In this document: positions 33,275 through 41,642 of the stretch, in pieces
Numbering within the stretch: the stretch's first letter is position 1
Layout: each line of letters opens with the position of its first letter
From: a virus
Direction: 5' to 3' (one strand)
IMG/VR virus record: IMGVR_UViG_3300018428_005148
Location: 1-64,000 of that record
Length of the DNA: 64,000 bases
Notes under the pieces: generated by a model
What the model saw: only the letters and a program-made list of their open reading frames with translations
The model's database searches: none
What the model was told of the DNA's origin: nothing
Made by a program: the position numbers and the translations under genes

Positions 33275-33587
33275 CACTTGGGTACAACTTACGAAAGACT
33301 TCGTAAAAGAATGGCCGGAGGTTCTAGATGGTTTACAACTAAGGAATATGCCGGTCAAGTACCTGATGTATGTTAACCTTGTTTTGAAAAACAACGTCAC
33401 TATACATTACGACATCAGGAAAGAAATCAAGAGGAAAAAACAAGATCAAATCGCAAGGTTTCTCAAAAAAACCATAGAACAAAACTATATCAAAATAAAA
33501 TCAGTAGAATTGAAGTTTGATATTCCTAGATTGAAAAAAGACATGGAATCTAGAACTTCTGGTATTATTTCAAAAATTTTTAGATAA
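33246..33587 (+). CDS. Hypothetical basic protein
   Basis: A 113-residue protein. The protein-like stretch TWVQLTKDFVKEWPEVLDGL begins before any later ATG, so I chose ATG 33246, which overlaps the preceding gene by 29 bases. It is basic, with a KKTIEQNYIKIKSVELKFDI helix-strand unit. It ends convergently against the - strand aminotransferase (8-base overlap). Family unknown. Confidence 0.5.
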   Translation: MPKRQPPKNSTWVQLTKDFVKEWPEVLDGLQLRNMPVKYLMYVNLVLKNNVTIHYDIRKEIKRKKQDQIARFLKKTIEQNYIKIKSVELKFDIPRLKKDMESRTSGIISKIFR

Positions 33588-34653
33588 TCTTATTGAACTG
33601 GTCAATGACGTGTGATATCTCGTCATCGGTCATCAACGGCCAGCAAGGTAAACTTAGAATGGTTCCAGCAACTGTGTCTGTGTTTCTCAAAAGATCCTTG
33701 TTGTTATAGGCAGGTTGAGCATGACAGCCTAAGGGCCACATGACACCGGTTTCTATGCCTTTCTCTCGCAGTTTTGCAATGACACTGCGTCTGTTTTTGA
33801 CTCTTACCGTGTATTGGTTATAAACATTCTCACACCATTCTGCTGTATGCACCATTGTGTCAGTGTGTAGTTATTTATCGTATATCGAAGCAATACGTCT
33901 CCTGTCTTTGTTATGGCCATCCACTTTTTTGATCATGTGATTAAGCACGTTTGCTTGGACAGAATCTAATCTCTCATTCCATCCTAAAAATTCATGCACG
34001 TATTTGTCAGTGCGTCCATGGTCCCTCGCCATTGATATTTTGTCCACGTAACTTCGACTGCCAACCACTGCGCCGCCGTCGCCAAAACACCACATGTTCT
34101 TTGCAGGATAGAAACTGAAGCAGGTCAGATCATTGTAGGTTCCGTTGATCATATTCTTGTACCTGCCACCAAAACTCTGGGCGGCATCCTGCACTATTGG
34201 AATATCCCCTGCTATGTCCTTGATGGTGTCCCAGTCACAGGTGTGTCCAAAAATATCAACACCAACTATTGCTTTGATATCTTTTGTTGAGCTCAGTAAA
34301 CCTGCAAGGTCGTCAGTGTTTATGGTGTAGTTTTCTGTGTTGCAGTCTGCCCACACAATTTCTAGACCCAACTTACTGGCCATCTCTGGTGTGCTTATGA
34401 AAGTAAAACTAGGTATGACAATCTTGTCTCCGGGTTTGAGTGATAGGCATTCGTATGCCAAAAGCAAGGCACTGGTGCCACTGCTGACACCGACTGCGGG
34501 AGCGCCGCAATAACTACTCAGATTTTTCTCAAACTCTGTGACTTTTGGACCTTTTATAAACCAACTGTTATCGACACAATCCTTAACCGCTTTGTCCAGT
34601 TCCGCTTTTGACTCTTTGTATATCCTATTTAGATTTGCGTAGGGAACTTCCAT
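33580..34653 (-). pseudogene. DegT/DnrJ/EryC1 aminotransferase interrupted by an in-frame stop
   Basis: Read as one frame this encodes about 357 residues of a PLP-dependent sugar aminotransferase. The N-terminal part (to 33871) carries GVSSGTSALLLAYECL, DAAQSFGGRYKN and SFYPAKNMWCFGDGG with the PLP Lys. It ends ASIYDK followed by TAA. The same frame then continues LHTDTMVHTAEWCENVYNQYTV into a normal C terminus. So only one codon breaks the gene, by real mutation, sequencing error or population variant. Such enzymes aminate keto-sugar nucleotides. It overlaps the DesII-like gene by 25 bases, like the DesI/DesII pair. Confidence 0.85.
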
Positions 34654-35831
34654 TTCTTCTCCAATTCGTACTTCCAGTCAAGTTTTTTTGCTTTGTATTT
34701 TTTTGCTTCATGTAAAAGTAAAGTTGTTGTGTGATCAAACGCATCAAGGAAACTAACGTCAAATGGTTGTGCTTTGATGCCTGGTCCTTGTAGATGTTTT
34801 TCGACTATATCACTTACACTTGAATTTTTTATGTTGCCAATGATGTAACGATCACTGCCGGGCCTGTCGAGAAAACCTGTCTCGTGATACACATAGAGAT
34901 TACCTAGGCTGTCCAGAGATGTAGCAATCTGAGGCCATCCGTGTTTGTCCATCTGTTCGTGTGTGGCCATTTTGATAGGGCCTGTTGGTTTGCCATGCCT
35001 CACAGAATGTAGTGCATAACCGTAATCAATATGAATGCGTGTGTCTTGTTCAACTTCTAAAAAGATCTTGTGCAACTTAGACCTCTCTTCATCAGATATG
35101 TAATTGTTTGACTGTGAAAAATCTTCTCTTAATGTTACAAATGAAATTTTAAAATCTGATACGCTGTTTACATCATTAATCATCTTGAACACGCTTTTCA
35201 CGTCATCACTATGTCCTGGCAATATAATCCAGTTTACTCCTAGTTTAATTTTACTTCCTGATGACGGAATCATTCTACAGAAGTCCTTTAAATTTTTTAC
35301 CACCACATCAAATGACTTTTTATTCTTGGTCACTCTATAATAACTCTCTTGGTCGAATCCATACAGGCTTACACGCATCACTTCTAAATCTAGAATGCCT
35401 GGTTGTTTTTTCAAGAAATTTTGTGATAGGGCATAGCCGTTGGTGTACATCTGCATTTTGAATCCTTGGCTGTGGCCATAACTTACTATCTTTCCTATGT
35501 GTGGGTTTGTCAACGGCTCCAGCCCTCCACTTATCCTGAATCTGTCTTGCCAAAATTTTCCTTCCTTTGGGTCTTGGTCTATAACCTGTTTGAATACTTC
35601 AAAGCTCTTGTCAATATCCATAGAATTGTATTTGGCATTGTAGTTCCTGCCACAAAACGTGCAGAAGAACTGACAGGTCATTCCAGGATATAATCCAATC
35701 CTGTTTGGATATGCGTAGGTACCTTCAACAGCATGTTCCAATGAGCCGTTTTTCAACAAAGGACTTATTGTGTTGTTCCAATACCTATTGGTTTCAATGC
35801 TATCTTTTTCGTGTCTATAACCTAATCGCAT
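34629..35831 (-). CDS. DesII-like radical SAM enzyme
   Basis: A 400-residue radical SAM protein with the motif PGMTCQFFCTFCGR (C53, C57, C60) and a SGGLEPLTNP segment in place of the GGEP loop. The motif resembles DesII-type enzymes, which deaminate a 4-amino-4,6-dideoxy sugar nucleotide in deoxyamino-sugar synthesis. Overlap with a DegT-type aminotransferase reproduces the DesI/DesII order of desosamine-like pathways. The assignment is by remembered motif and context, not a search. It lacks the N-terminal Cys region of the tandem radical SAM proteins. Confidence 0.65.
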   Translation of the reverse strand: MRLGYRHEKDSIETNRYWNNTISPLLKNGSLEHAVEGTYAYPNRIGLYPGMTCQFFCTFCGRNYNAKYNSMDIDKSFEVFKQVIDQDPKEGKFWQDRFRISGGLEPLTNPHIGKIVSYGHSQGFKMQMYTNGYALSQNFLKKQPGILDLEVMRVSLYGFDQESYYRVTKNKKSFDVVVKNLKDFCRMIPSSGSKIKLGVNWIILPGHSDDVKSVFKMINDVNSVSDFKISFVTLREDFSQSNNYISDEERSKLHKIFLEVEQDTRIHIDYGYALHSVRHGKPTGPIKMATHEQMDKHGWPQIATSLDSLGNLYVYHETGFLDRPGSDRYIIGNIKNSSVSDIVEKHLQGPGIKAQPFDVSFLDAFDHTTTLLLHEAKKYKAKKLDWKYELEKKWKFPTQI

Positions 35832-35839
35832 ATACTAGT

Positions 35840-37126
35840 TTAACCATATTTTTTCTCAAAGAAATTTTTTATCCATTCGAAATCATAACTGAGATAAGGA
35901 TTTTCTTTGTTTTCTACAAACTTCATGGCATCCATGGCACCTCTGTGTACCCACTCTGCATTTTTACCTTTGCCCATAGTCGTCCATTTCTTTAACCTGT
36001 AATTTGTCTCTACAGTAATTTTTTGTAATTGAAGTTTTATTACCTCACGGAATGCCGTCCTCCATGCCATTAGTGGTGTCTCGTCAAGTTTATTGATTGC
36101 ACTCAGTATCGGAACACTGGTGCAAGGCTTGGACAATGTAAAATCCAATCCCGGATCTGTTGTTTGTTGTACCAATCTTTTGTTCCAGAGTATGACGCCG
36201 TCATGGCCATAGGTGCAGTCTATGACTTCGTTGTGGCAGTCAAAAATATAGTGGCAAGGATTTCTAAGTCTGTCGGGTTGATAGGAAAAATCAAAATCAT
36301 CACATAAGTCTATCTTAGGAAATACTGCAAAGAAATATCTAGTCTTACTCATTGCGGCGGCGGCCATGTATGCCAGTGTCTGCCCTTTGATTCCTTTTGA
36401 CCATTTGGCCCTGGGAAACCTGTCTTTCAAGGTTTCAAATCTTTTACCGGCACCTGGCTCGTCAAAAGATATGAAGACTATGTCTAAATCATTTACTGGA
36501 TAATCCATTTCAAAATGCACACGTCTAGGAATGTCATAAAACTGTTGTATTTCAAAGCCTCCAGGAACCAACATAATGTCATTGGTCCTGCCCCATGTGT
36601 AAAGTTTCACATCCTCCCAAAAACTTGGATAAAAGTCAGGAACCTTGACATGTTGGATGTCTTTGTTTATAAGCCATCTATAAAAACAATTCTTATCGTA
36701 ACTCGCTAAAGGATCATCGAGGCCGAATGATGTCGTGCCTATGGTTTGTTGGTAAACATCGGGATTGGCATGATAGTTGATGTCTTTGAAATCACGCAGG
36801 TATTTAATTTTATGCATCTGTTGTTTGAAGGCTTCTGTTGGTACCAGCATTATGTTTCCTTCCTCGTTCAACCCTGCCATGGGATGACTTGCGTACCAGA
36901 CATGTATTTGTGAATTTTCATGCTGTTCAGGAATGTAATCTAAATCAAAGTCTTTCGACAAGTCTACAAAGTTTGCAAAAAACCAAAAGTATTCTGTGTT
37001 CACATCTTCGACAACCGCTTTGAGTATTTCAAAGTAACTGCCAACAAAAGGCACTACCCTGGTGTTGGCGAATGGGCTAGGATGGTGCTTTGCGTTTTTA
37101 AATCTTACCTGTACACTGTCAAACAT
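35840..37126 (-). CDS. Putative glycosyltransferase-like protein (GT-A-type), two-part
   Basis: A 428-residue protein. Two halves look related: an N-terminal half (NTEYFWFFANFVDL) and a C-terminal half starting DLDIVFISFDEPGAGKRFE, with KTRYFFAVFPKIDL later. The second half is a paralogue of the protein at 48961 (DLDFVYISFKEPNKE... TDFFISVDGDN), where an acid motif suits GT-A transferases. Here that motif is AVFPKID, so catalysis is uncertain. It sits between sugar aminotransferase and DesII-like genes, overlapping the former. Confidence 0.55.
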   Translation of the reverse strand: MFDSVQVRFKNAKHHPSPFANTRVVPFVGSYFEILKAVVEDVNTEYFWFFANFVDLSKDFDLDYIPEQHENSQIHVWYASHPMAGLNEEGNIMLVPTEAFKQQMHKIKYLRDFKDINYHANPDVYQQTIGTTSFGLDDPLASYDKNCFYRWLINKDIQHVKVPDFYPSFWEDVKLYTWGRTNDIMLVPGGFEIQQFYDIPRRVHFEMDYPVNDLDIVFISFDEPGAGKRFETLKDRFPRAKWSKGIKGQTLAYMAAAAMSKTRYFFAVFPKIDLCDDFDFSYQPDRLRNPCHYIFDCHNEVIDCTYGHDGVILWNKRLVQQTTDPGLDFTLSKPCTSVPILSAINKLDETPLMAWRTAFREVIKLQLQKITVETNYRLKKWTTMGKGKNAEWVHRGAMDAMKFVENKENPYLSYDFEWIKNFFEKKYG

Positions 37127-38177
37127 TGTAAAACTTCTTTATTATCTTGCATACAAGGTCTACTTCAGACTTTTTCATAAAAGGATAAATTGGTAGGCTG
37201 AGAGACCGCCTACAAATACTTTCTGCTACTGGATATGAATTCTTAATATCAAGTGTGTGTTCATAGTGTATTTTAGTTTCTACTCCGTTTTCCGCCAAAT
37301 ACCTACGCAGATCATCTCTTTTGTCAACTTGAATGACACACTTGTGATAACTGCTGGTATGTCTTACGTCTGACTCTATAAATGTCAACTGCGGCAAGTT
37401 ATTTTTGTACCTCTCAAATATTTGTTTCCTGTGCTTTTGCAGTCTATCAAAACGAGATAAAAGGAAAAGAAGTTGGTTTGCATGATCGTCTGAAAGTAGA
37501 CTATTGTAACCATAGCTCAGACTGGTTCCGAATCCATGTCGCCTTAGGCTTAACAAAATTTTATAATAATCTTCGTTATCTGTGAGGATCGCTCCACCTC
37601 CACCAAAACTTGGCATGTTCTTCATAGGGTCAAAACTAAAGATACTCAAATCACCTAGTGTTCCAGACTGCTTTTTAAGGTAAGTTGATCCCTGTGATTG
37701 TGCGGCATCTTCAATCAGCACTGTGCCTCTTTTAGAACATATCTTGCTTAGGCTTTCGTATTCGGCAACGTTGCCGTAAAGGTTGACGTAAATCAAAGCC
37801 TTAGGCATACTCATATTGCTTATTTTAAGAGCATCTATGTTGCCTCTGTTGTCCGTGTCTATGTACTCGATGTGAGCCCCTGTCCTTTTTATCGCACCAC
37901 TAGTTGCGACATAACTGAGGGCAGGACAAACCACTGTGTCGTTGTGGGTGACACCTGCACACCTGAGGGCAAAGTATAAACCATCTGTTGCACTTGCAAC
38001 CGCAACTGCATATTTCCTTTTGTATTTTTTTGCAAGTTCTTTTTCAAACTTTTCAAGGTATTGCCCCTGCAACACATTTCCAGTTGCCCATGCCTGCTTT
38101 GCCCTACGTGTCAGCCTCCAACTGTACTCCTTGTACAGCCTGTCGACACCATTAAATTTTATTTTGAAGCCAGTCAT
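37119..38177 (-). CDS. DegT/DnrJ/EryC1 sugar aminotransferase
   Basis: A 352-residue intact PLP-dependent aminotransferase. AVASATDGLYFALRCAG is the cofactor phosphate loop, IEDAAQSQGS carries the PLP Asp and Gln, and SFDPMKNMPSFGGGG has the Schiff-base Lys. It aminates a nucleotide-linked keto sugar using Glu or Gln. It overlaps both the epimerase (26 bases) and the glycosyltransferase-like gene (8 bases), so all belong to one pathway. It is distinct in sequence from the interrupted homologue at 33580. Confidence 0.9.
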   Translation of the reverse strand: MTGFKIKFNGVDRLYKEYSWRLTRRAKQAWATGNVLQGQYLEKFEKELAKKYKRKYAVAVASATDGLYFALRCAGVTHNDTVVCPALSYVATSGAIKRTGAHIEYIDTDNRGNIDALKISNMSMPKALIYVNLYGNVAEYESLSKICSKRGTVLIEDAAQSQGSTYLKKQSGTLGDLSIFSFDPMKNMPSFGGGGAILTDNEDYYKILLSLRRHGFGTSLSYGYNSLLSDDHANQLLFLLSRFDRLQKHRKQIFERYKNNLPQLTFIESDVRHTSSYHKCVIQVDKRDDLRRYLAENGVETKIHYEHTLDIKNSYPVAESICRRSLSLPIYPFMKKSEVDLVCKIIKKFYNV

Positions 38178-39102
38178 AATAATTTTTAAGTCCCTGCTCT
38201 AAGGTGAATTCAGGTTGGTATCCCAAGAGATCTTTTGCCCTGCTGATGTCAAGTGTGCCACGCATTGGATACAATTCATGATTTCCTATATCAACAATGT
38301 CTGAATCGCTACCTGTTATTTCCAATATCTTTTCTGCCAGAGTTCTAAGGCTACTAGCATTGCCGGCAGTAATGTTGAAACTAACATTGGCCACTGGCGA
38401 CAGTGCTGAAAGTATTATCCCTCGTGCGGCATCTTGCCTATACGTAAAATCAACTTTGTTTGCACCATTGTGTAATGTGATGTCTTTGCCTTTCATGGCC
38501 TTATCAAAGAACTTTGACACTACCCTGTCTGGCATGTCCCCCGGACCATACACACCGCTGGGTCGCACTATGTTGTAATTCAATCCCGACCGTTTTGCAA
38601 ACAATTTGACCATTCTTTCACCAGTAAGTTTTGCCTCACCATAGATATTTTTGGGTTTAGTTTTTCCGTCCTCTTTGGTTCCATCAGCAAAGTCACCATA
38701 GACCATGCTACTGCTGACATAGACAATTTTTTTGACTCCAAACTTTTCACAGTGCCATAGCAAGTTTGTAGTGGTGTTGATCACTTTCGGTACTCCTACA
38801 ATAGGATCTGCGTCGACTATCTTTGCCCTAGGATAGGTTGCAAGATGGATTACAATGTCTGGATTGTATGAAAACGCCTTAAGGCAAACTAACCTGTCCA
38901 AAATATCACCACGTATGTAGGAAACTTTCTTTTGATCCCAATTCCTGGTCCGCCATTCATATAACTTACGAAGTTGTTCATTGGTCATGATATCGTAGTT
39001 GTCTTCGTTGTCCACCACAGTGATGCTGTGGTTATCCTCACATAACATCTCAACTATCTTGGATCCTATAAATCCTTTTCCACCTGTTATAAGTATTTTC
39101 AT
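38152..39102 (-). CDS. NAD-dependent sugar-nucleotide epimerase/dehydratase
   Basis: A 316-residue extended SDR. ILITGGKGFIGSKIVE is the NAD loop, YVSSSMVYGD holds the catalytic Ser, and NIYGEAK has YxxxK. NIVRPSGVYGPGD and DFTYRQDAARG are family-typical. It likely acts as 4-epimerase, 4,6-dehydratase or reductase on a nucleotide sugar. I used ATG 39102, which overlaps the stop of the lipoprotein gene (TAATG). Confidence 0.87.
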   Translation of the reverse strand: MKILITGGKGFIGSKIVEMLCEDNHSITVVDNEDNYDIMTNEQLRKLYEWRTRNWDQKKVSYIRGDILDRLVCLKAFSYNPDIVIHLATYPRAKIVDADPIVGVPKVINTTTNLLWHCEKFGVKKIVYVSSSMVYGDFADGTKEDGKTKPKNIYGEAKLTGERMVKLFAKRSGLNYNIVRPSGVYGPGDMPDRVVSKFFDKAMKGKDITLHNGANKVDFTYRQDAARGIILSALSPVANVSFNITAGNASSLRTLAEKILEITGSDSDIVDIGNHELYPMRGTLDISRAKDLLGYQPEFTLEQGLKNYYDWLQNKI

Positions 39103-39284
39103 TAAAATTTCTTTGTAACTCCAAGTTTTGGTTGTGTAACACAATTTTTTGCCTTGTCTATGATTTCCTGACTCATAGTTTTTTGTTCTTGAACTTTGTC
39201 GATTTTCTCAGATCCAGGAATACAGTTGGCATGCGGCTTAAAACCACAAGCAGTTATCAAGACAAAAAGAAGCAAATATCTCAT
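39102..39284 (-). CDS. Small lipoprotein
   Basis: A 60-residue protein with a short signal peptide ending in a lipobox (LLLFVLITACGF, Cys 13). The rest is hydrophilic with Cys at 21 and 48. It overlaps the carbamoyltransferase by 4 bases and shares a base with the epimerase. It could be an outer-membrane lipoprotein for superinfection exclusion or lysis, but no partner spanin gene is visible. Function unknown. Confidence 0.65.
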   Translation of the reverse strand: MRYLLLFVLITACGFKPHANCIPGSEKIDKVQEQKTMSQEIIDKAKNCVTQPKLGVTKKF

Positions 39285-40747
39285 CCTAATACCTTGACCC
39301 CATACTTGTTGGTAAATGCTTTACCATCCTCCCTGTCATTCACTATCGGTTGCCCTTTTATGTTGAGACTGGTGTTGAGAAGTATGGGGCAACCAGTCTG
39401 TCGTTTCCATTCTGTTAGCAGTGCGTGAAACCCCGGATTGTCAGTTTTCCGCACGGTTTGTACCCTAGAAGTGTGATCATGATGTATTATGGCAGGGAAG
39501 TCTTTACCATGCGTACACGCCGCTGTATATTGCATATAAGGGGTGTTTTTGACTCCTTTAGGTAGGGTAAAATAGTCATTTACATCCTCCTCTAATATGG
39601 CTGGGGCGAACGGTCTGAACTTCTGTCTCTTCTTGATTGCATTTACCATGTCCTTGATGTCCTCACCCCTAGGGTCCGCTAGTAATGATCTATTACCAAG
39701 TGCCCTCGGACCAAATTCCGCTCTACCGCTCGCAACTCCCACCATCTTGTTTTCCTTCAATTCCTTGATAAGTGCGTCCACAGGATACTCACCGTCTATC
39801 TCTGTGCCCAGGAACGGGTGTTGCCAATCTATGAATCTCTTCTCGTGTGCGGCTATGCAACCAACACTTGATCCCGCGTCTCCGGGATTTGGTATTATCC
39901 AGATGTTGTCAAACAATCCCATGTTGGCCAACACCCTGTTCGCGGCACAATTCAGTGCCACACCGCCCGCATACACAAGGTTGCGTGATCCGTAACTGCT
40001 GGCCCTGTGCCACAAGTCTGCGAGGCATTCTTCTGTGACTGCCTGTATGCTGGCCGCTATGTCCATCACGTCCGCTTCTGGATGCCAGTCTCCGAGGCCC
40101 CTGTGTAGGTTCTGTTTGAGTTTGAAAGGTGCTTGTTCAACGAAGTCTTCATATATGTCCTGTTTGTATTTTGGCTCGCCGTACGCGGCCATGCCCATGA
40201 GGATGTACTCCTCTTCCGCTGGTTTGAGACCACAACGGTGTGTGAATGCCGAATACAGTATGCCCAGGCTGTGTGGATACCTGATTGTTTCCTTACGTTC
40301 GATGTTCCTTCCACGAGCGGTTGAAATACTGGCAGTGTCCCATTCGCCTATCGCGTCCACTGTTAGTATCGTTGCCTCACGGAATGGTGACGTGAAGTAT
40401 CCCGCCGCCGCGTGTGAGTCATGGTGCAACACGTACTCGTCTATCCTGATGTGGAACTGGTCAAGGTGCCACTGAGGCATCTCTGACTGTGCGAATGCTT
40501 CTCTGTACTGACCCGCGTAGAACTGTCTTGTCTTCTTGAGCAATGGTTTCTCGTAGTACACCACCTTTTTGAATGGTCCGTATTTGTTTGCTTCGTTGAC
40601 TATACCCCAGTTGAGGTAGTGGTCATTTTTTACCTTGGAATAGCGTTCCGAGTGAGCGGCCCATAGTATCCGGCCAACACCCGCTTGGAACTCTATGACC
40701 GCCATGGCGGCATCGTGATTCATGCAGTTAATTCCCAGTATTCTCAT
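39281..40747 (-). CDS. Carbamoyltransferase (NodU/CmcH/TobZ family)
   Basis: A 488-residue two-domain enzyme. The N-terminal Kae1-like domain has NHDAAMAVIE and YVLHHDSHAAAGYFTSPF (metal His). The C-terminal YrdC-like region has GRAEFGPRALGNRSLLADPR and PILLNTSLNIKGQPI. This family transfers carbamoyl from carbamoyl phosphate, through carbamoyl-AMP, to a sugar hydroxyl. The sugar-nucleotide genes around it suggest that its acceptor is a rare sugar. It overlaps the zinc ribbon (20 bases) and the lipoprotein gene. Confidence 0.9.
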   Translation of the reverse strand: MRILGINCMNHDAAMAVIEFQAGVGRILWAAHSERYSKVKNDHYLNWGIVNEANKYGPFKKVVYYEKPLLKKTRQFYAGQYREAFAQSEMPQWHLDQFHIRIDEYVLHHDSHAAAGYFTSPFREATILTVDAIGEWDTASISTARGRNIERKETIRYPHSLGILYSAFTHRCGLKPAEEEYILMGMAAYGEPKYKQDIYEDFVEQAPFKLKQNLHRGLGDWHPEADVMDIAASIQAVTEECLADLWHRASSYGSRNLVYAGGVALNCAANRVLANMGLFDNIWIIPNPGDAGSSVGCIAAHEKRFIDWQHPFLGTEIDGEYPVDALIKELKENKMVGVASGRAEFGPRALGNRSLLADPRGEDIKDMVNAIKKRQKFRPFAPAILEEDVNDYFTLPKGVKNTPYMQYTAACTHGKDFPAIIHHDHTSRVQTVRKTDNPGFHALLTEWKRQTGCPILLNTSLNIKGQPIVNDREDGKAFTNKYGVKVLG

Positions 40748-40895
40748 CTTCCTCCTTGTGCCAACCCATGTCCTCTATGTTTTCACTACTGCAACTTGGA
40801 CAAACATACCATTCGTTCGTTGTATCATCTTTTTCTAAGTCGTTGGCAACACCCTTCCATTTACAATCATAACAGAAGAAGTTCCACCATGTCAT
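40728..40895 (-). CDS. Small zinc-ribbon protein
   Basis: A 55-residue ORF shorter than usual gene calls. It has two CxxC knuckles, FCYDCKW and VCPSCSS, about 24 residues apart, plus surrounding aromatic residues, which is a rubredoxin- or zinc-ribbon-like layout. ATG at 40895 overlaps the preceding stop (ATGA) and its end overlaps the carbamoyltransferase start. It might bind zinc or iron and assist neighbouring enzymes. Confidence 0.65.
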   Translation of the reverse strand: MTWWNFFCYDCKWKGVANDLEKDDTTNEWYVCPSCSSENIEDMGWHKEEDENTGN

Positions 40896-41536
40896 TTTAT
40901 TTTGAAGAACCCTTTCGCCTTTTCAAGTGCAGTCTCCCACTCCTCCAGCGTGATGTCGTACTCAAAATTTTGTGTGGTCTCGTTGACTTTTAATTCTTTC
41001 GCTCCATTCTTGATGTGGAATCTCCTAGCCATGTCTGTGAGTGGTGACAACGTGATTAGCCTGTTGAGGTGATTGGACTTCTTGATCATCTTGTATACCT
41101 CATTCACTATTGCTTTACCACCACCTTTCTTCTTTGCCCATACCGTGTATGCTATCGCAATAGATCCCTGCACGCCTGCACGGTGTACTGCCTTGAGTGC
41201 GGCATCGTAACTCATCCTGTCCATTTCTTCAACAGTTTTTGGCACTTCATCTGTGAATGCGAAACACATGATCGCCGCAATATCGCCAACGTCATCCTTC
41301 AGACCATAAATCTTCCTACCGTACGTCTGCCTGAATGCCAGGTCTAATTCTGGTCTCACTGGATCCTCGGCACAATCTATGTATGGCATTTCAACGAGTT
41401 CATATTTGGATTCTTTGATCTGCTGTTTTGTGTATGACTGCAACTTGGTAAATTTTTCCATAAGATTTTTGATAGAAGGATGGCCTTTCCATTCCTCTAG
41501 TTTCTGCACCAGTTTGTCCTTGTTAAGAATTTCCAT
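40892..41536 (-). CDS. GNAT-like N-acyltransferase
   Basis: A 214-residue protein. The central VQGSIAIAYTVWAKKKGGGK matches an acetyltransferase strand followed by a glycine-rich CoA loop (KKKGGGK), and RLITLSPLTDMARRFHIKNG resembles the GNAT C-terminal helix and strand. It may acetylate the amino sugar made by the nearby aminotransferases. The assignment is moderate; no full motif A (R/QxxGxG/A) is present. Confidence 0.5.
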   Translation of the reverse strand: MEILNKDKLVQKLEEWKGHPSIKNLMEKFTKLQSYTKQQIKESKYELVEMPYIDCAEDPVRPELDLAFRQTYGRKIYGLKDDVGDIAAIMCFAFTDEVPKTVEEMDRMSYDAALKAVHRAGVQGSIAIAYTVWAKKKGGGKAIVNEVYKMIKKSNHLNRLITLSPLTDMARRFHIKNGAKELKVNETTQNFEYDITLEEWETALEKAKGFFKIK

Positions 41537-41537
41537 T

Positions 41538-41642
41538 TTATTTGTATATGAAAGGGTCTTTTTTCTTCAATTCTTTAAGTCTTTTCCTATAAGCAATCTC
41601 ATTTTTGATCTTGCTTATAATTTTTTTTATCCAATTGAACAT
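41538..41642 (-). CDS. Tiny basic protein
   Basis: A 34-residue ORF (MFNWIKKIISKIKNEIAYRK... ending DPFIYK) with start ATG overlapping the SGNH stop (TAATG) and GGAGG upstream. Similar short proteins ending DPFIYK occur in marine phages, from memory. It is an amphipathic basic helix, perhaps membrane-binding. Confidence 0.55.
   Translation of the reverse strand: MFNWIKKIISKIKNEIAYRKRLKELKKKDPFIYK

Noticed and set aside
33580-34653. Recoding of TAA as a sense codon to explain the interrupted aminotransferase
   Set aside because: TAA ends many other genes in the window at the expected length, so a general reassignment is excluded.
39102-39284. Lipoprotein as an Rz1-type spanin
   Set aside because: No overlapping Rz-like inner-membrane partner is present and the mature part is not proline-rich, so I kept it as an unassigned lipoprotein.
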